NCBI RefSeq assembly: GCF_030709675.1
Contig: NZ_JAUZQD010000013.1
Span: 62,001 to 126,000, forward strand
Source: Symbioplanes lichenis
GTDB taxonomy: Bacteria > Actinomycetota > Actinomycetes > Mycobacteriales > Micromonosporaceae
DNA: 64,000 nt
Reading direction: 5' to 3'
The position numbers and the translations under genes were made by a program. The notes under the pieces were generated by a model. It was given only the letters and a program-made list of their open reading frames with translations, was not told the origin of the DNA and did no database searches. Below are positions 41,901 through 49,855 of this stretch, piece after piece. Numbering within the stretch: position 1 is the first letter of the stretch; each line of letters opens with the position of its first letter.

Positions 41901-43491
41901 TGCCGCCGGACGGGACCTCGGCATCGCCGGAGAGCAGGACGAGCAGGCGGGGCGCCGGTCCGGGCTCGCCCGCCCCGGTGGATCGACGCCAGGTGACCTC
42001 CGCGGCCAGCGCGGTGGCGGCGGCCGCGGTGTCCGCTGCGACCACCGCGACCCGGTGAGGGTGGTGGTCGCGGCCGGCGCCCAGCGTCGCCGCCACGTCG
42101 GCCAGCGGCACGACTCCCGGCCGCAGGGCGAGGGCCGTGCGGCGGCAGGCCGTCAGCAGCTCGTCGTGGGTGCGGGCGGAGACCACGACGAGCCGGGAAC
42201 CGGAGAGGCCCGTGGTCTCCGCGCGCGGTGGCGCCTGCTCGACCACGCAGTGCGCCACCGTGCCACCGAGGCTGAAAGAGCTGACGCCGGCCCGGCGGGG
42301 CGTACCGTCGCGGGCCTCCCAGGTCTCGGCCGTGGTCACCACGCGTACCCCGGCGGCCGTCAGGTCGACGCCGTCCGGCGGCGCGGTGAAGTGCAGGGTG
42401 GGATAGCGCTCCGCGTGCCGGACGCTCAGGATCGCCTTCACCAGACCGGCGATCCCGGCCGCGTGGTCCAGATGCCCGATCGCGGTCTTGACCGAGCCGA
42501 TCGGCAGCGCCCCGGCCCGCCTTCCCGCCTGCCGGCCGGCGAGAGCCAGCCCTTCGACCTCCACCGCGTCACCCAGCCGCGTACCCGAGCCGTGGGCCTC
42601 CAGATAGCCCGCGGTCGCCAGATCCGCCCCGGCCACCTGCCAGGCGCGCGTGATCACCGCGGCCTGCGCCGCGGCGCTGGGCGTGGCGAGGTCGGCCGAT
42701 CGGCGCCCGTTGTGGGCGACGGCGCTGCCCCGGATCACGGCGTGACAGGGCAGTCCTTCGGCCTCGGCCCGGGCCCGGGTGGCAAGCAGCAGCACAGCAC
42801 CGCCCTCGCCGCTGACGGTCCCGTCGGCGGCGGCGTCGAAGGCCCGGCACCGGCCCCGGGCCGAGAGAAGCGCGGGGAAGTCGCCGGCCGCGGCCGCGGG
42901 ATCGGGCCGGACGCGCAGGCTGACGCCACCCGCGAGAGCCAGGTCGGCATCGCCTGTCCACAGCTCCCGGCAGGCATGATGGACGGCGATGAGGGATCCG
43001 TTGCAGCCCGTGTCCACGTTGTAGCACGGGCCGACGAGCCCGAAGTGCCGCGCCACCCGGGCGGTCTGGGCCGAGGGCCAGGTGCCCAGCATGGCCAGGG
43101 TGCCGGCCTCGCCCGCCAGACCGGCGAAATCGGTGCCGGGCGCGCTCAGGACCACCGCCGTCCGGCTGTCCCGCAGCCCCGAGGGGCGCAACCCCGCGTC
43201 CTCGATCGCGCCGAGGCTCAGCTGCAGCGCGAGCCGGTGGTGGGGGTCCATCAGCTCGGCCTCGCGGCGGGACAGGCCGAAGAACCGGTGGTCGAAGAGG
43301 TCGATCCGGTCCAGGTAGCCCATCGGTTCGTAGGCGGTGGACGGGTCCAGGCCGGTGCTCGCGACGCGGTCCTCCGGGATGTCCCGCACGCTGTCCCGGC
43401 CGGCGCGGAGGTTGCCGCGGAACTCGGACAGGTCGCCGGCCTGCGGAAACCGTACGGCGATGCCGACCACCGCGATGTCCCTGTCCGGCAC
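38971..43491 (-). CDS. hybrid PKS-NRPS protein, KS-(inactive AT)-ACP-C-C'
   Basis: A 1506-residue protein. KS about 1-430: nucleophile Cys163 in VDTGCNGSLIAVH (usual TACSSS altered around the Cys), EAHGSGTRLGD and SVKTAIGHLDHAAG complete the triad. About 450-700 is an AT remnant where the GHSxG serine motif reads SSGAGRYAA, so it cannot load an extender. Carrier domain near 755 (FELGGNSVV). A full C domain follows with MHHAVNDGW near 953 and FNNTVALRGD. Residues about 1265-1506 resemble only the second lobe of another C domain. The GTG at 43491 is preferred, six bases after AGGAAGGG; an ATG at 43515 would add eight residues. The extender is probably hydroxymalonyl-ACP supplied in trans. Confidence 0.9.
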   Translation of the reverse strand: MPDRDIAVVGIAVRFPQAGDLSEFRGNLRAGRDSVRDIPEDRVASTGLDPSTAYEPMGYLDRIDLFDHRFFGLSRREAELMDPHHRLALQLSLGAIEDAGLRPSGLRDSRTAVVLSAPGTDFAGLAGEAGTLAMLGTWPSAQTARVARHFGLVGPCYNVDTGCNGSLIAVHHACRELWTGDADLALAGGVSLRVRPDPAAAAGDFPALLSARGRCRAFDAAADGTVSGEGGAVLLLATRARAEAEGLPCHAVIRGSAVAHNGRRSADLATPSAAAQAAVITRAWQVAGADLATAGYLEAHGSGTRLGDAVEVEGLALAGRQAGRRAGALPIGSVKTAIGHLDHAAGIAGLVKAILSVRHAERYPTLHFTAPPDGVDLTAAGVRVVTTAETWEARDGTPRRAGVSSFSLGGTVAHCVVEQAPPRAETTGLSGSRLVVVSARTHDELLTACRRTALALRPGVVPLADVAATLGAGRDHHPHRVAVVAADTAAAATALAAEVTWRRSTGAGEPGPAPRLLVLLSGDAEVPSGGTDELPAALPLRDRYAAVVAWQLMAFRWLVAAGVPIHGILSSGAGRYAARWLRGELSAADTARLGGTETFPAADRDRLRTVAAQLADGPVRFVELGHRGEIGEALRAGDILAAPVAVDVVQRHPDGLLRLLGRLYEAGIDVDWAALDPPGHPARRVHLPGYPLRGERCWPRPAGVAPRPAPGPTPPAAVAPDPGAGVLPWLSDTLRALLHADEVPADADYFELGGNSVVALQLVDRVREAYRADLRVLDVHDHPLVSDLAGVIADRAAGPAAAPPAPAPARSALPPITPGGERVLSFGQERMWFHHELDPETTLYNLPVSQRRRGPLDPAVLRAAWEDLAARHEVLRSNFVSDDGRPRLVIRPALGDFLSVADVSGEPDPRAAARAVLRAEERRPFDLATDPLVRVVLIRLAADEHIDLTTMHHAVNDGWAPTVLDQELESHLAARAEGRRHELPPLPIQYHDYARWQRDLLRDGLLDPELEYWKDALREVPVLRLPTDRRRPDRRDYAGDVHPFVISGELVDSLRSLGREESATLFAVVLAGLFVLLHQDSGQDDIVVGTPTIGRTHPELWQLIGFFNNTVALRGDLSDRPSFRELVRRTRRTVLAGLDHQEVPFDKVVKAVAQPREPGRSPLFDVMYVHQTLPPEAAHAGDPVTGPDEPFPGIPAGTAKFDLSLVIGEHAGRAGLTAGLEYSTQLFDRPTVAATAERFLAVLHRVVERPDLPLDRLGPAPAAAAGADPATTAGDLAYWRSETAGAPLIDLPGDRLRPLDGDDAVAVHRHTVPARIVRATGVDAGIALLAAFLTVVSARTGVEDLLVGLPLTAPGDPERVVPAAIRADLGDEPSWTTLTSRVAAAVARARGHLSVSLADLAGRGDLPPVPGRHPLTDLWFAAGPGDETAGAPGRTPHDLAVTVDGDGDADVVVRLTYRTALYDPATVEGVAQELTTVLRRAGDEPGTAVFDLWRPAEAGPIGKAIT

Positions 43492-43527
43492 GGTCGTCCC
43501 TTCCTGTCGTGTCATCCGGGCGCCTCG

Positions 43528-45384
43528 TCAGATCTCGAAGCTCAGCACCGGGGCCGCCCGGTGGCCGCCGGGCCCGGGCCGATCTTCCGGGGCGGCGACG
43601 CCGCCGGCCTGCGCGGGGACGGCCCCGGCCTGCGCGGCGACGACGCCGGGCTGCGCGGAGACGGCCCCGGCCTGCGCGGCGACGGTGGCCAGGTCGAAGA
43701 GGGCGCCGAGGCGCAGCGCTCCGGGCCAGCGCCGCTCCAGCCGCTGGTGCAGCTGGACGATCTTCAGCGAGGTGCCGCCGGCGTCGAAGAAATTCGTTTC
43801 CCGGTCCCAGTCGCGGTGGCCGAGGACCTCGGCCCACTCGTCGGCGACGGCTCGCTGCACCGGCGTCCAGTCCGGATCGTCGCGGGGCCGGGCCGGCGTC
43901 GCGGCTGATGTCGCCCCGAGCCGGGCCAGGGCGGCCCGGTCGAGCTTGCCGCCGGCCGTCAGCGGCAGGGCGGCGACCGCGACGAAGCGGGCCGGCGTCG
44001 CGGCGGCGGACACCCGGCGGCGGCACAGCAACCGCAACGATGTGGCGGGCGGTGGCCCGTCGCACACGACGTAGGCCACGAGCGCCGGTTCCGGCTCCTC
44101 CTCGACGAGAACAGCAGCGTCACGGACTGCGGGATGCTCACGAAGGACCAGAGCCACCTCACCCGGCTCGACCCGCTGCCCCCGGATCTTCACCTGGTCG
44201 TCCACGCGGCCGTGGAAGTCGAGGGTCGCGTCCGGCCGGCGGGACGCCAGGTCGCCGGTGCGGTAGAGGCGCGCGCCGGGGCGGGCCGCGAAGGGGTCGG
44301 CCACGAATCGCTGCGCCGTGAGCCCCGGCTGACCCGCGTAGCCGTGCGCGGTGAACGGTCCGCCGACGTAGAGCTCTCCCACGGTCCCGGTCGCGACCTC
44401 CCGCAGCGCGGCGTCCAGGACGTACGCGGTGGCCCCGGGCAAGGGCGAGCCGATCGGGACCGGTGCGGCCGGATCGCCCGGGACGGTGGGGTGCGACAGA
44501 CACGACACGATCGCCTCGGTGGGGCCGTACTCGTTGACCAAGGTGGTGCGCGGGAGCAGACGATAGTGCCGCTCCACCAGATCACCGGTGCAGCGCTCGC
44601 CTCCCACGGAGACGTGGACCAAGCTGTCCGGGAGCGCGGCCGCGTGGTCCAGGACCAGCCGATAGTGGGACGGGACGCATTCCAGGTGGGTGCCTCGATG
44701 ATCGGCGACCAGCCGGGCGGCGTGCTCCGCGTCCGGCAGGCGGGCCTCGCCGGGCAGGACGACGGTGCCGCCCCGGGTGAGCGTCCACAGCGTCGCGCCG
44801 AGGCTGCCGTCGAAGGACAGGCGCAGGAGCACCACGAACACGGGCGGCCGCCGGCCGTAGAGCGCGTCCCGGCAGGCGATCGAGGCGGCGAGGTGCGCAT
44901 GCCCCACCACCACGCCCTTCGGCCGTCCGGTCGACCCGGAGGTGTGGACGACATAGGCCGGAAGGTCCTCCGGCAGGGCATCCGGCAGCGGACCGGTCGG
45001 GGACCCGGCGTGGTGGCGGAGGTCCACGGGAGTGAGCCCGGAACCGGGTGCGGCATCCGGCTCGCCGTCGTGGACCAGCACCCGGCACCCGGTGTCCCGC
45101 ACCAGAGCGGCGAGGTGACTCTCCGGCCGGTCCGGTTCGACCACCGCCCACGCCGCCCCGGCCCGCATCGCCGCCACCATGGCGACCACCGTGCCGGCCG
45201 ACTGGCGCAGGCGCAGGCACGCCACGTCGCCGGGCCGGACCCCCGCGGCCACCAGCCGGCCGGCCAGCTGCCGGGCCCGCTCCATCAGCCGGCCGTAGCT
45301 CACATGGTCGTCGCCCACCACGACCGCGGGCGCGTCCGGCCGGCGGCGGGCCTGGTCCTCGAGGGCCCGCAGCAGGGCGGTCAC
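43528..45384 (-). CDS. NRPS loading protein, A-PCP
   Basis: A 618-residue adenylation plus carrier protein. A3 HTSGSTGRPKG, VNEYGPTE, YRTGDLASRRPDATLDFHGRVDDQVKIRGQRVEPGE and A10 LTAGGKLDR are intact; the carrier Ser is in FFDAGGTSLKIVQ. Specificity residues by eye are D-G-G-C-V-V-E-V-S, which I cannot assign; the conserved Asp suggests an alpha-amino acid. With no upstream domain, and preceding the KS protein in the operon, it is the likely starter module. The C-terminal tail carries four heptad-like repeats (VAAQAGA type), possibly a docking or linker element. GTG start overlaps the FkbH-like stop. Confidence 0.9.
   Translation of the reverse strand: MTALLRALEDQARRRPDAPAVVVGDDHVSYGRLMERARQLAGRLVAAGVRPGDVACLRLRQSAGTVVAMVAAMRAGAAWAVVEPDRPESHLAALVRDTGCRVLVHDGEPDAAPGSGLTPVDLRHHAGSPTGPLPDALPEDLPAYVVHTSGSTGRPKGVVVGHAHLAASIACRDALYGRRPPVFVVLLRLSFDGSLGATLWTLTRGGTVVLPGEARLPDAEHAARLVADHRGTHLECVPSHYRLVLDHAAALPDSLVHVSVGGERCTGDLVERHYRLLPRTTLVNEYGPTEAIVSCLSHPTVPGDPAAPVPIGSPLPGATAYVLDAALREVATGTVGELYVGGPFTAHGYAGQPGLTAQRFVADPFAARPGARLYRTGDLASRRPDATLDFHGRVDDQVKIRGQRVEPGEVALVLREHPAVRDAAVLVEEEPEPALVAYVVCDGPPPATSLRLLCRRRVSAAATPARFVAVAALPLTAGGKLDRAALARLGATSAATPARPRDDPDWTPVQRAVADEWAEVLGHRDWDRETNFFDAGGTSLKIVQLHQRLERRWPGALRLGALFDLATVAAQAGAVSAQPGVVAAQAGAVPAQAGGVAAPEDRPGPGGHRAAPVLSFEI
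43607..43690. repeat. four tandem 21-bp repeats in the A-PCP tail
   Basis: Four imperfect 21-base units begin at 43607, 43628, 43649 and 43670. Each encodes seven residues on the - strand of the type VAAQAGA/VSAQPGV. The phase is kept, so the repeat is selected or recent. It extends the linker after the carrier domain. Confidence 0.85.
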
Positions 45385-46421
45385 CGCGCGCCTCCGGTGT
45401 GGTCGATGACGCGCATGTAGGACGGCCGGTCGCGCGGCGGCCGGTCGGCGGGAACCGCCAGCCGGAGCTGGTCCCCGTCCCGCCCGGCCACCTCGAAACC
45501 GGCGAACCGCAGGGTCACCAGCATGAGGCGGTTCACCGGCGTCGGGACGAAGCGGGCCACCGGCTGCCGGCCGGCCGCGAGGGCCCTGTGCACGAGATGG
45601 TCCAGCAGCACCGCTCCCGCGCCCCGGGACACCACCCGGCAGGACATCAGAAGCAGCTCCAGCACCGACTCCGAGGCGGTCAGCCGGGTGACGCCCAGGC
45701 CGATCATGCCGTACGAGCCGAAACGGTCGGCCAGCTCCGCCACCGTCACCTCGTGATCCTCCGCGTCACACAGCCGGCGCAGCTCGTCCGGGCCGTACGT
45801 GATGCCGGTGCTGTTCAGCTGATGGGTCCGCACAGTCAGCTCGTGGGCGCGGTTCAGATCGGCCTCCGTGCCGGGCCGCACGGTCATGACGAGCTCGAGC
45901 GACGCGAGGAAGTCCGCGGAGGGGCCCGCCCACTCCTCCTCGGCGGTGCGGCGCCGCCGGTCGACCTGGTACATCTCGCGCCGCCGCCGGGCTTCCTCCG
46001 TCACGATCGGCTGGAACTCCGGCAGCGTGGGCAGGCCGGCCACCGCGGTCGCCGGATAGCAGCGCACGTCCGGCAGGGCCCGGGCCACCTCGGCGAGCTC
46101 CACGGGGTCGTTGTCCACGAAGGCCAGCGTGCCGAGGCCGATGTTGAGCGTCTCGGCGATGCGCCGGACGGCGTGGGACTTGTCGGCCCACCCCACCTCG
46201 ACGGCGCAGAACAGGCCGGCCAGCCCGACGTCGGCCAGATGACGCGTGGCGGCGGCGGGATGGCCCCGGCTCGCCACGGCGTGCAGTATGCCGCGCCGAT
46301 CCAGTTCACGCAGCGTGGTCACGGCCGCGGCCAGGGGCGCCGGCCGGTCGCCCTCCAGGACGACCCCGCGCCACAGGGTGTCGTCGAGATCCCAGACGAG
46401 GCACTTGACGATGCCGGTCAT
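45381..46421 (-). CDS. FkbH-like glyceryl-ACP synthase (HAD-superfamily)
   Basis: A 346-residue FkbH-domain protein. The HAD motif VWDLDDTLWRGVVLEGD at the start supplies the nucleophilic Asp; LAFVDNDPVE is motif III/IV. The second half (LNSTGITYGPDELRRL, then GLGVTRL and LLLMSCRVVSRGAGAVLLDHLV) is the GNAT-like part. These enzymes take 1,3-bisphosphoglycerate, remove phosphate and load a glyceryl unit on a dedicated ACP. With the adjacent dehydrogenases and ACP this makes hydroxymalonyl-ACP. Overlaps at both ends. Confidence 0.92.
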   Translation of the reverse strand: MTGIVKCLVWDLDDTLWRGVVLEGDRPAPLAAAVTTLRELDRRGILHAVASRGHPAAATRHLADVGLAGLFCAVEVGWADKSHAVRRIAETLNIGLGTLAFVDNDPVELAEVARALPDVRCYPATAVAGLPTLPEFQPIVTEEARRRREMYQVDRRRRTAEEEWAGPSADFLASLELVMTVRPGTEADLNRAHELTVRTHQLNSTGITYGPDELRRLCDAEDHEVTVAELADRFGSYGMIGLGVTRLTASESVLELLLMSCRVVSRGAGAVLLDHLVHRALAAGRQPVARFVPTPVNRLMLVTLRFAGFEVAGRDGDQLRLAVPADRPPRDRPSYMRVIDHTGGAR

Positions 46422-47437
46422 CGCGGGTCCCCATCGCGGTCACGGACCAGCAGGGTGCCGCTCCACGCGGCCACCGGACTGCTGTTCATCACCAGCACGT
46501 GTCCGTCCGGTGGCAGCTCCGGCGCCGCCGCCTCCAGGTTGGCCAGCACGTCGATCGGGCCGAGATGTCCGTACCGGGCGAGGTTGCGGGCGCACACGTC
46601 CGAGAACCGGACGTCCAGGGCCTCCTGCCAGAAGGCGAGCGATCCGCGGGAGAGGTTCTGCATGAGCAGGCCGTCGAGCTTGCCGGTCGTCAGCCCGTAC
46701 GCGTCGAGCAGCTCGGTCGTCAGCGTACCGAGGCGGCGGCGGCTCTCCAGGGCGAGCCGGAAGGAGTAGGCCGGCTCGTCGGTGCAGACCTCTCGCCACC
46801 GGTCGGCGGGTACGTCGCGGTAGTCGATGCGGAACAGATCGGCGTACCGGCCGTCGGTGCGCAGCGCGTGGTCCACCCAGCGGTAGCGGCCGCCCGAACG
46901 GTTCAGCAGGACGGCCGCCCCGGCATCGCCCAGGACCGTCATCGGCGGGCGGTAGCGCCGGGGGGTCGCGGCGAGCGAGCCCATGGCGACGAGCACGTGC
47001 CGCCAGGCCGGCCGGCCGCGTAGCATCGCCACCCCGACCTCCAGCGCGGCGGACACCGACACGCAGCCCAGGTCACCGACCGACAAGACGGTGGCGCGAG
47101 TGGCGCCGATCCGCTCCTGTACCCGGGTGACCTGCGAGGAGAGCAGGTAGCGGGGCGCGCGTCCCTGGACGAGGACCAGCGCGTCGAGCTCGGCGGCGGG
47201 CAGGCCCGCCCGGGCGAGCGCGTCCGCCGCCGCCACGGTCGCGAGCTCGACCTCACCGTCGGGCGTACCGTCACCGGGCGCGGGACGGAATCGGTGCACC
47301 CGGTCGATGCCGAGCGACAGCAGGTGGTCACGGCTGCCCGGCGCCAGGTCCGCCAGCTCCGGCAGGTCGCGCACCGCCACGACGTCCGGGGGCAGGTGCA
47401 GGCTGACGGGCCCGAGCCACACGGGCTCCCCGGTCAC
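46418..47437 (-). CDS. KAS III-like protein with altered triad
   Basis: A 339-residue 3-oxoacyl-ACP synthase III-family protein. The nucleophile Cys125 lies in SVGDLGCVSVSAALEVG. The usual HQAN motif is replaced by GLLMQNLSRGS, so the catalytic His is missing and decarboxylative condensation is doubtful. Such proteins can act as acyltransferases (CerJ and ChlB3 types) or in tetronate formation next to FkbH genes. Here it may move the hydroxymalonyl unit to the KS module whose AT is dead. GTG start overlaps the acyl dehydrogenase stop. Confidence 0.8.
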   Translation of the reverse strand: MTGEPVWLGPVSLHLPPDVVAVRDLPELADLAPGSRDHLLSLGIDRVHRFRPAPGDGTPDGEVELATVAAADALARAGLPAAELDALVLVQGRAPRYLLSSQVTRVQERIGATRATVLSVGDLGCVSVSAALEVGVAMLRGRPAWRHVLVAMGSLAATPRRYRPPMTVLGDAGAAVLLNRSGGRYRWVDHALRTDGRYADLFRIDYRDVPADRWREVCTDEPAYSFRLALESRRRLGTLTTELLDAYGLTTGKLDGLLMQNLSRGSLAFWQEALDVRFSDVCARNLARYGHLGPIDVLANLEAAAPELPPDGHVLVMNSSPVAAWSGTLLVRDRDGDPR

Positions 47438-48597
47438 GGCACCGCTCCCGACGGGACCGGCACGTGACCGGGGTGACCGCCGGCGGTCCGGCGATGCTCC
47501 CGGATGACGTGGTCGGCGATGTGCATCTCGTTGACCTCCGGGGCGCCCTCGATGATCTGCATGACGGCGGCGTCCCGGAGAAAGCGTCCGACGACGCTGC
47601 CCGCGTCGCACCCGGCGGAGCCGTGGATCCGGACGGCGTCGCGGCTGACCGAATCGGCGGTGCGGGCGGCCGCGTACTTCGCGGTGACGGTGGCCGCGAG
47701 GAATTCCGGGTCGCCCGCCGTACGAAGGGCCGCGGCCCTCCGGCAGAGCTGCTCCGCCGCGGTGAGGTCGACGAACGAGCGGGCGAGCAGGGCGCGGACG
47801 AGTTGGTGGTCGCTCAGCCGCACGCCGCCCTGGACGCGGGCCAGGGCGTGGCCGGTCGCCAGCCGGTGGCACGCCGCCGCCAGGCCGACGCAGCCCCAGG
47901 CCACCGTGTACCGGCCGTGATCAAGTGCGGTCCCGGCGACGTGGGACAGCCCGAAGCCGGGTGCGGCGACCAGATTGCCGCGTGGCACCGGCACGGCGTC
48001 GAGATCGAGATGCGCGATGTGGGCGGCGCGCAGGCCGAGCTGGTCGCGTACCGGCCGGCGCCGCAGACCCGGGCGGCCGGTCTCGACCAGCACAGCGGCC
48101 GGGGCGCCGTCGAGCCGCCCGAGGACCAGCACCACGTCGGCGATCTCCCCGAACGACACCCAGACCTTGCGGCCGGTGACGCGCAGCTGTGATCCGGCGG
48201 GCTCGATGCGGGTACGGACGGCGGCCAGCTCGGATCCGGCGTCCGGCTCGGTGGCGGCGAAGGCAGCGACGGCCTCGCCGGAGGCGAACCGGGGCAGCCA
48301 GGTCTCGCGCTGACCGGCAGTGCCCCAGCGAAGCACTGCCGCGGCGACCATGCCCTGCACGGTGACCAGCGCGCGCAGAGACGAACACACGCCCCCGGTC
48401 CGGGCCGAGAGCTCGCCGACGTCCGAGGCGGAGGCGCCGGCACCGCCGTAGTGGTGCGGGAGGTCGGCGGCGAGCAGACCCGCCCGGCCGGCCTCGCGGA
48501 TCAGCTCCGCGGGCAGCTGCCGGGCACCGTCCCAGCCGGTGGCACCCGCACGAACGGCTTCCAGGAACACCGCGGCGTCCGCCGGTCGCCCGGTCAT
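47434..48597 (-). CDS. acyl-CoA/acyl-ACP dehydrogenase of the hydroxymalonyl-ACP set
   Basis: A 387-residue acyl-CoA dehydrogenase-family flavoprotein: AAFAATEPDAGSELAAVRT, GRKVWVSFGEIADVVLVLG, then IHGSAGCDAGSVVGRFLRDAAVMQIIEGAPEVNEMHIADHVI with a Glu-containing EGAPEV segment. The ZmaE/FkbI relatives oxidise 2-hydroxy-3-oxopropionyl-ACP to hydroxymalonyl-ACP. The ATG overlaps the ACP stop and the gene overlaps the KAS III-like start. No O-methyltransferase follows, so the unit probably stays unmethylated. Confidence 0.9.
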   Translation of the reverse strand: MTGRPADAAVFLEAVRAGATGWDGARQLPAELIREAGRAGLLAADLPHHYGGAGASASDVGELSARTGGVCSSLRALVTVQGMVAAAVLRWGTAGQRETWLPRFASGEAVAAFAATEPDAGSELAAVRTRIEPAGSQLRVTGRKVWVSFGEIADVVLVLGRLDGAPAAVLVETGRPGLRRRPVRDQLGLRAAHIAHLDLDAVPVPRGNLVAAPGFGLSHVAGTALDHGRYTVAWGCVGLAAACHRLATGHALARVQGGVRLSDHQLVRALLARSFVDLTAAEQLCRRAAALRTAGDPEFLAATVTAKYAAARTADSVSRDAVRIHGSAGCDAGSVVGRFLRDAAVMQIIEGAPEVNEMHIADHVIREHRRTAGGHPGHVPVPSGAVP

Positions 48598-48899
48598 CGA
48601 CGGCCGGCGGCGTCGGTGGCGGCCCGTTTGGCGGCGACGAAGGAAGCGATCGCCGTGGCGGTGCGGAAGTGGGCCAGGTCGAGGTCCTCCGGCTCGACGA
48701 CCAGCCCGAACCGCGCCTCGACGAAGACGATCAATTGAAGGGCGAACAACGAGTTGACCCGTCCGGTGGCGAAGTAGTCCTCGCCGGGCCCGGGGGCGTC
48801 GCCCAGCGCCTCCGCCAGGTAGCTCCGGACCTCGTCGGTCACGCCGTCGTCCGGCGGCCCGGCCGCGGGTGCTCGACTCGTCATGATGGCATTGTGCAT
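48594..48899 (-). CDS. dedicated acyl carrier protein for the glyceryl/hydroxymalonyl unit
   Basis: A 101-residue free ACP. The attachment Ser is in DYFATGRVNSLFALQLIVFVEARFGL, a VNSL version of the DSL motif similar to FkbJ/ZmaD-type carriers. It receives the glyceryl group from the FkbH-like protein. First gene of the region D operon. ATG at 48899 is 9 bases after an AAGG; ATG at 48884 is the alternative and would give 96 residues. Its promoter must lie in the 170-base divergent region shared with the LuxR gene. Confidence 0.87.
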   Translation of the reverse strand: MHNAIMTSRAPAAGPPDDGVTDEVRSYLAEALGDAPGPGEDYFATGRVNSLFALQLIVFVEARFGLVVEPEDLDLAHFRTATAIASFVAAKRAATDAAGRR

Positions 48900-48922
48900 C
48901 GATGACAGCCTTGGTCCGTGAG

Positions 48923-48961
48923 CCCGGACAGCGACGCCGTCCGGGGGTAGCCGATCGGCTA
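48923..48961. promoter_or_regulatory. paired inverted repeats in the divergent ACP/LuxR promoter region
   Basis: TAGCCGATCGGCTA at 48948-48961 is a perfect 14-bp palindrome. Next to it CCCGGAC (48923-48929) and GTCCGGG (48939-48945) form a 7-9-7 inverted repeat. Both lie 24-62 bases upstream of the ACP start and about 110 before the LuxR gene. A TAGAAT -10-like hexamer at 49028-49033 faces the LuxR gene. Likely operators, by eye. Confidence 0.5.
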
Positions 48962-49070
48962 GACGGCACTTATCACGGCGTCCCGGAAACGTCCGAGGAA
49001 AGGTGGCCCCGCCGCGCGGTCGCATATTAGAATTCCGGTGCTCCGGCGGGACGGCTTCCACTGAACGGGG

Positions 49071-49760
49071 ATGACGCGAATGGACTCCCGGAAATCGGCC
49101 GTGACGGTTCGTGACGGCGGGCGGCGGATCGTGACGGTCGCCGACAACGAATTGTCCCGGCGCGGCCTTCACGAGATGCTGCAATCGCTCGATTCCGTGG
49201 CCGGCGTCGATTCCGTCATGCCCGCACCGCACGTGACGCTGCCCGAGTCCCGGTTCGACGTCCTGGTCGTCGCGTGCGACGACCTGACCGCCGGTGGTCC
49301 GCGCCGGCTGGCGGAAGCGGCCGCCGGCCGGGGCGCCAAGGTGCTGGTGCTCTTCAGCCACCGGACGGGCGACCTGCTCGACCCGGTCACCCGCTTCCCG
49401 GGCGACGGCTTCCTGATCACCAACGATCTCACCGAGACGACCCTCGAGGAGGCCCTCGGCCGGATCGCCGGGGGCGAGATCCCGATGCCCGCGGCGCTCA
49501 CCAATCATCTGCTGAGGGGCGTGACCGAGGGGCCCCGGGGCGCCCGCGCCGACGATCCGGGGCTGACCTCACGGGAGCGGGAGACGCTCCGGCTGATGGT
49601 GCAGGGGCTGAGCAACAAGCAGATCGCCCGGCAGCTGCTGATCTCCCAGCACGGCGTGAAACGCCTGGTGGCCAACGTCCTGGTCAAACTGAACTGCGCC
49701 AATCGCACCCTTGCGGCGGCCGTGGCGATCAAGCAGGGCCTGGTCGGCGAGGGGGTCTGA
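49071..49760 (+). CDS. LuxR-family transcriptional regulator
   Basis: A 229-residue NarL-like protein. The receiver-like half (RRIVTVADNELSRRGLHEML, FDVLVVACDDLTAGG) is divergent: an Asp pair follows the third strand, but the LMDxxMP pattern is absent. The C-terminal HTH is LTSRERETLRLMVQGLSNKQIARQLLISQHGVKRLVANVLVKLNC. Divergent to the NRPS operon and therefore its probable regulator. ATG at 49080 is an alternative start. Same general architecture as the regulator at 24992. Confidence 0.85.
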   Translation: MTRMDSRKSAVTVRDGGRRIVTVADNELSRRGLHEMLQSLDSVAGVDSVMPAPHVTLPESRFDVLVVACDDLTAGGPRRLAEAAAGRGAKVLVLFSHRTGDLLDPVTRFPGDGFLITNDLTETTLEEALGRIAGGEIPMPAALTNHLLRGVTEGPRGARADDPGLTSRERETLRLMVQGLSNKQIARQLLISQHGVKRLVANVLVKLNCANRTLAAAVAIKQGLVGEGV

Positions 49761-49830
49761 CGCCGGCCGGGCGCCGCCGGCCCGCAGGCCGACCAGGGCC
49801 TGGCCGGTAAGGGGGTCCGGCGCCGACCGG
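49734..49830. repeat. imperfect 37-bp duplication with 60-bp period at the LuxR 3' end
   Basis: About 37 bases covering the last codons and stop of the LuxR gene (49734-49770) recur at 49794-49830 with about six differences. The second copy is non-coding. A decayed tandem duplication. Confidence 0.6.
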
Positions 49831-49855
49831 CCCGCGGGGCCTCAGGCCGGGCCGG
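49827..49855. terminator. hairpin between convergent LuxR and thioesterase genes
   Basis: CCGGCCC (49827-49833) pairs with GGGCCGG (49849-49855), and inside it GGCCT and AGGCC pair around 49837-49847. The structure overlaps the thioesterase stop and lies about 70 bases past the LuxR stop, so it could end transcription from both sides. No T-run. Confidence 0.35.

Noticed and set aside
31500..43908. Long + strand open frames opposite the region D synthetases
   Set aside because: Shadow frames of real - strand genes with motif-free, Arg/Gly/Gln-rich translations.
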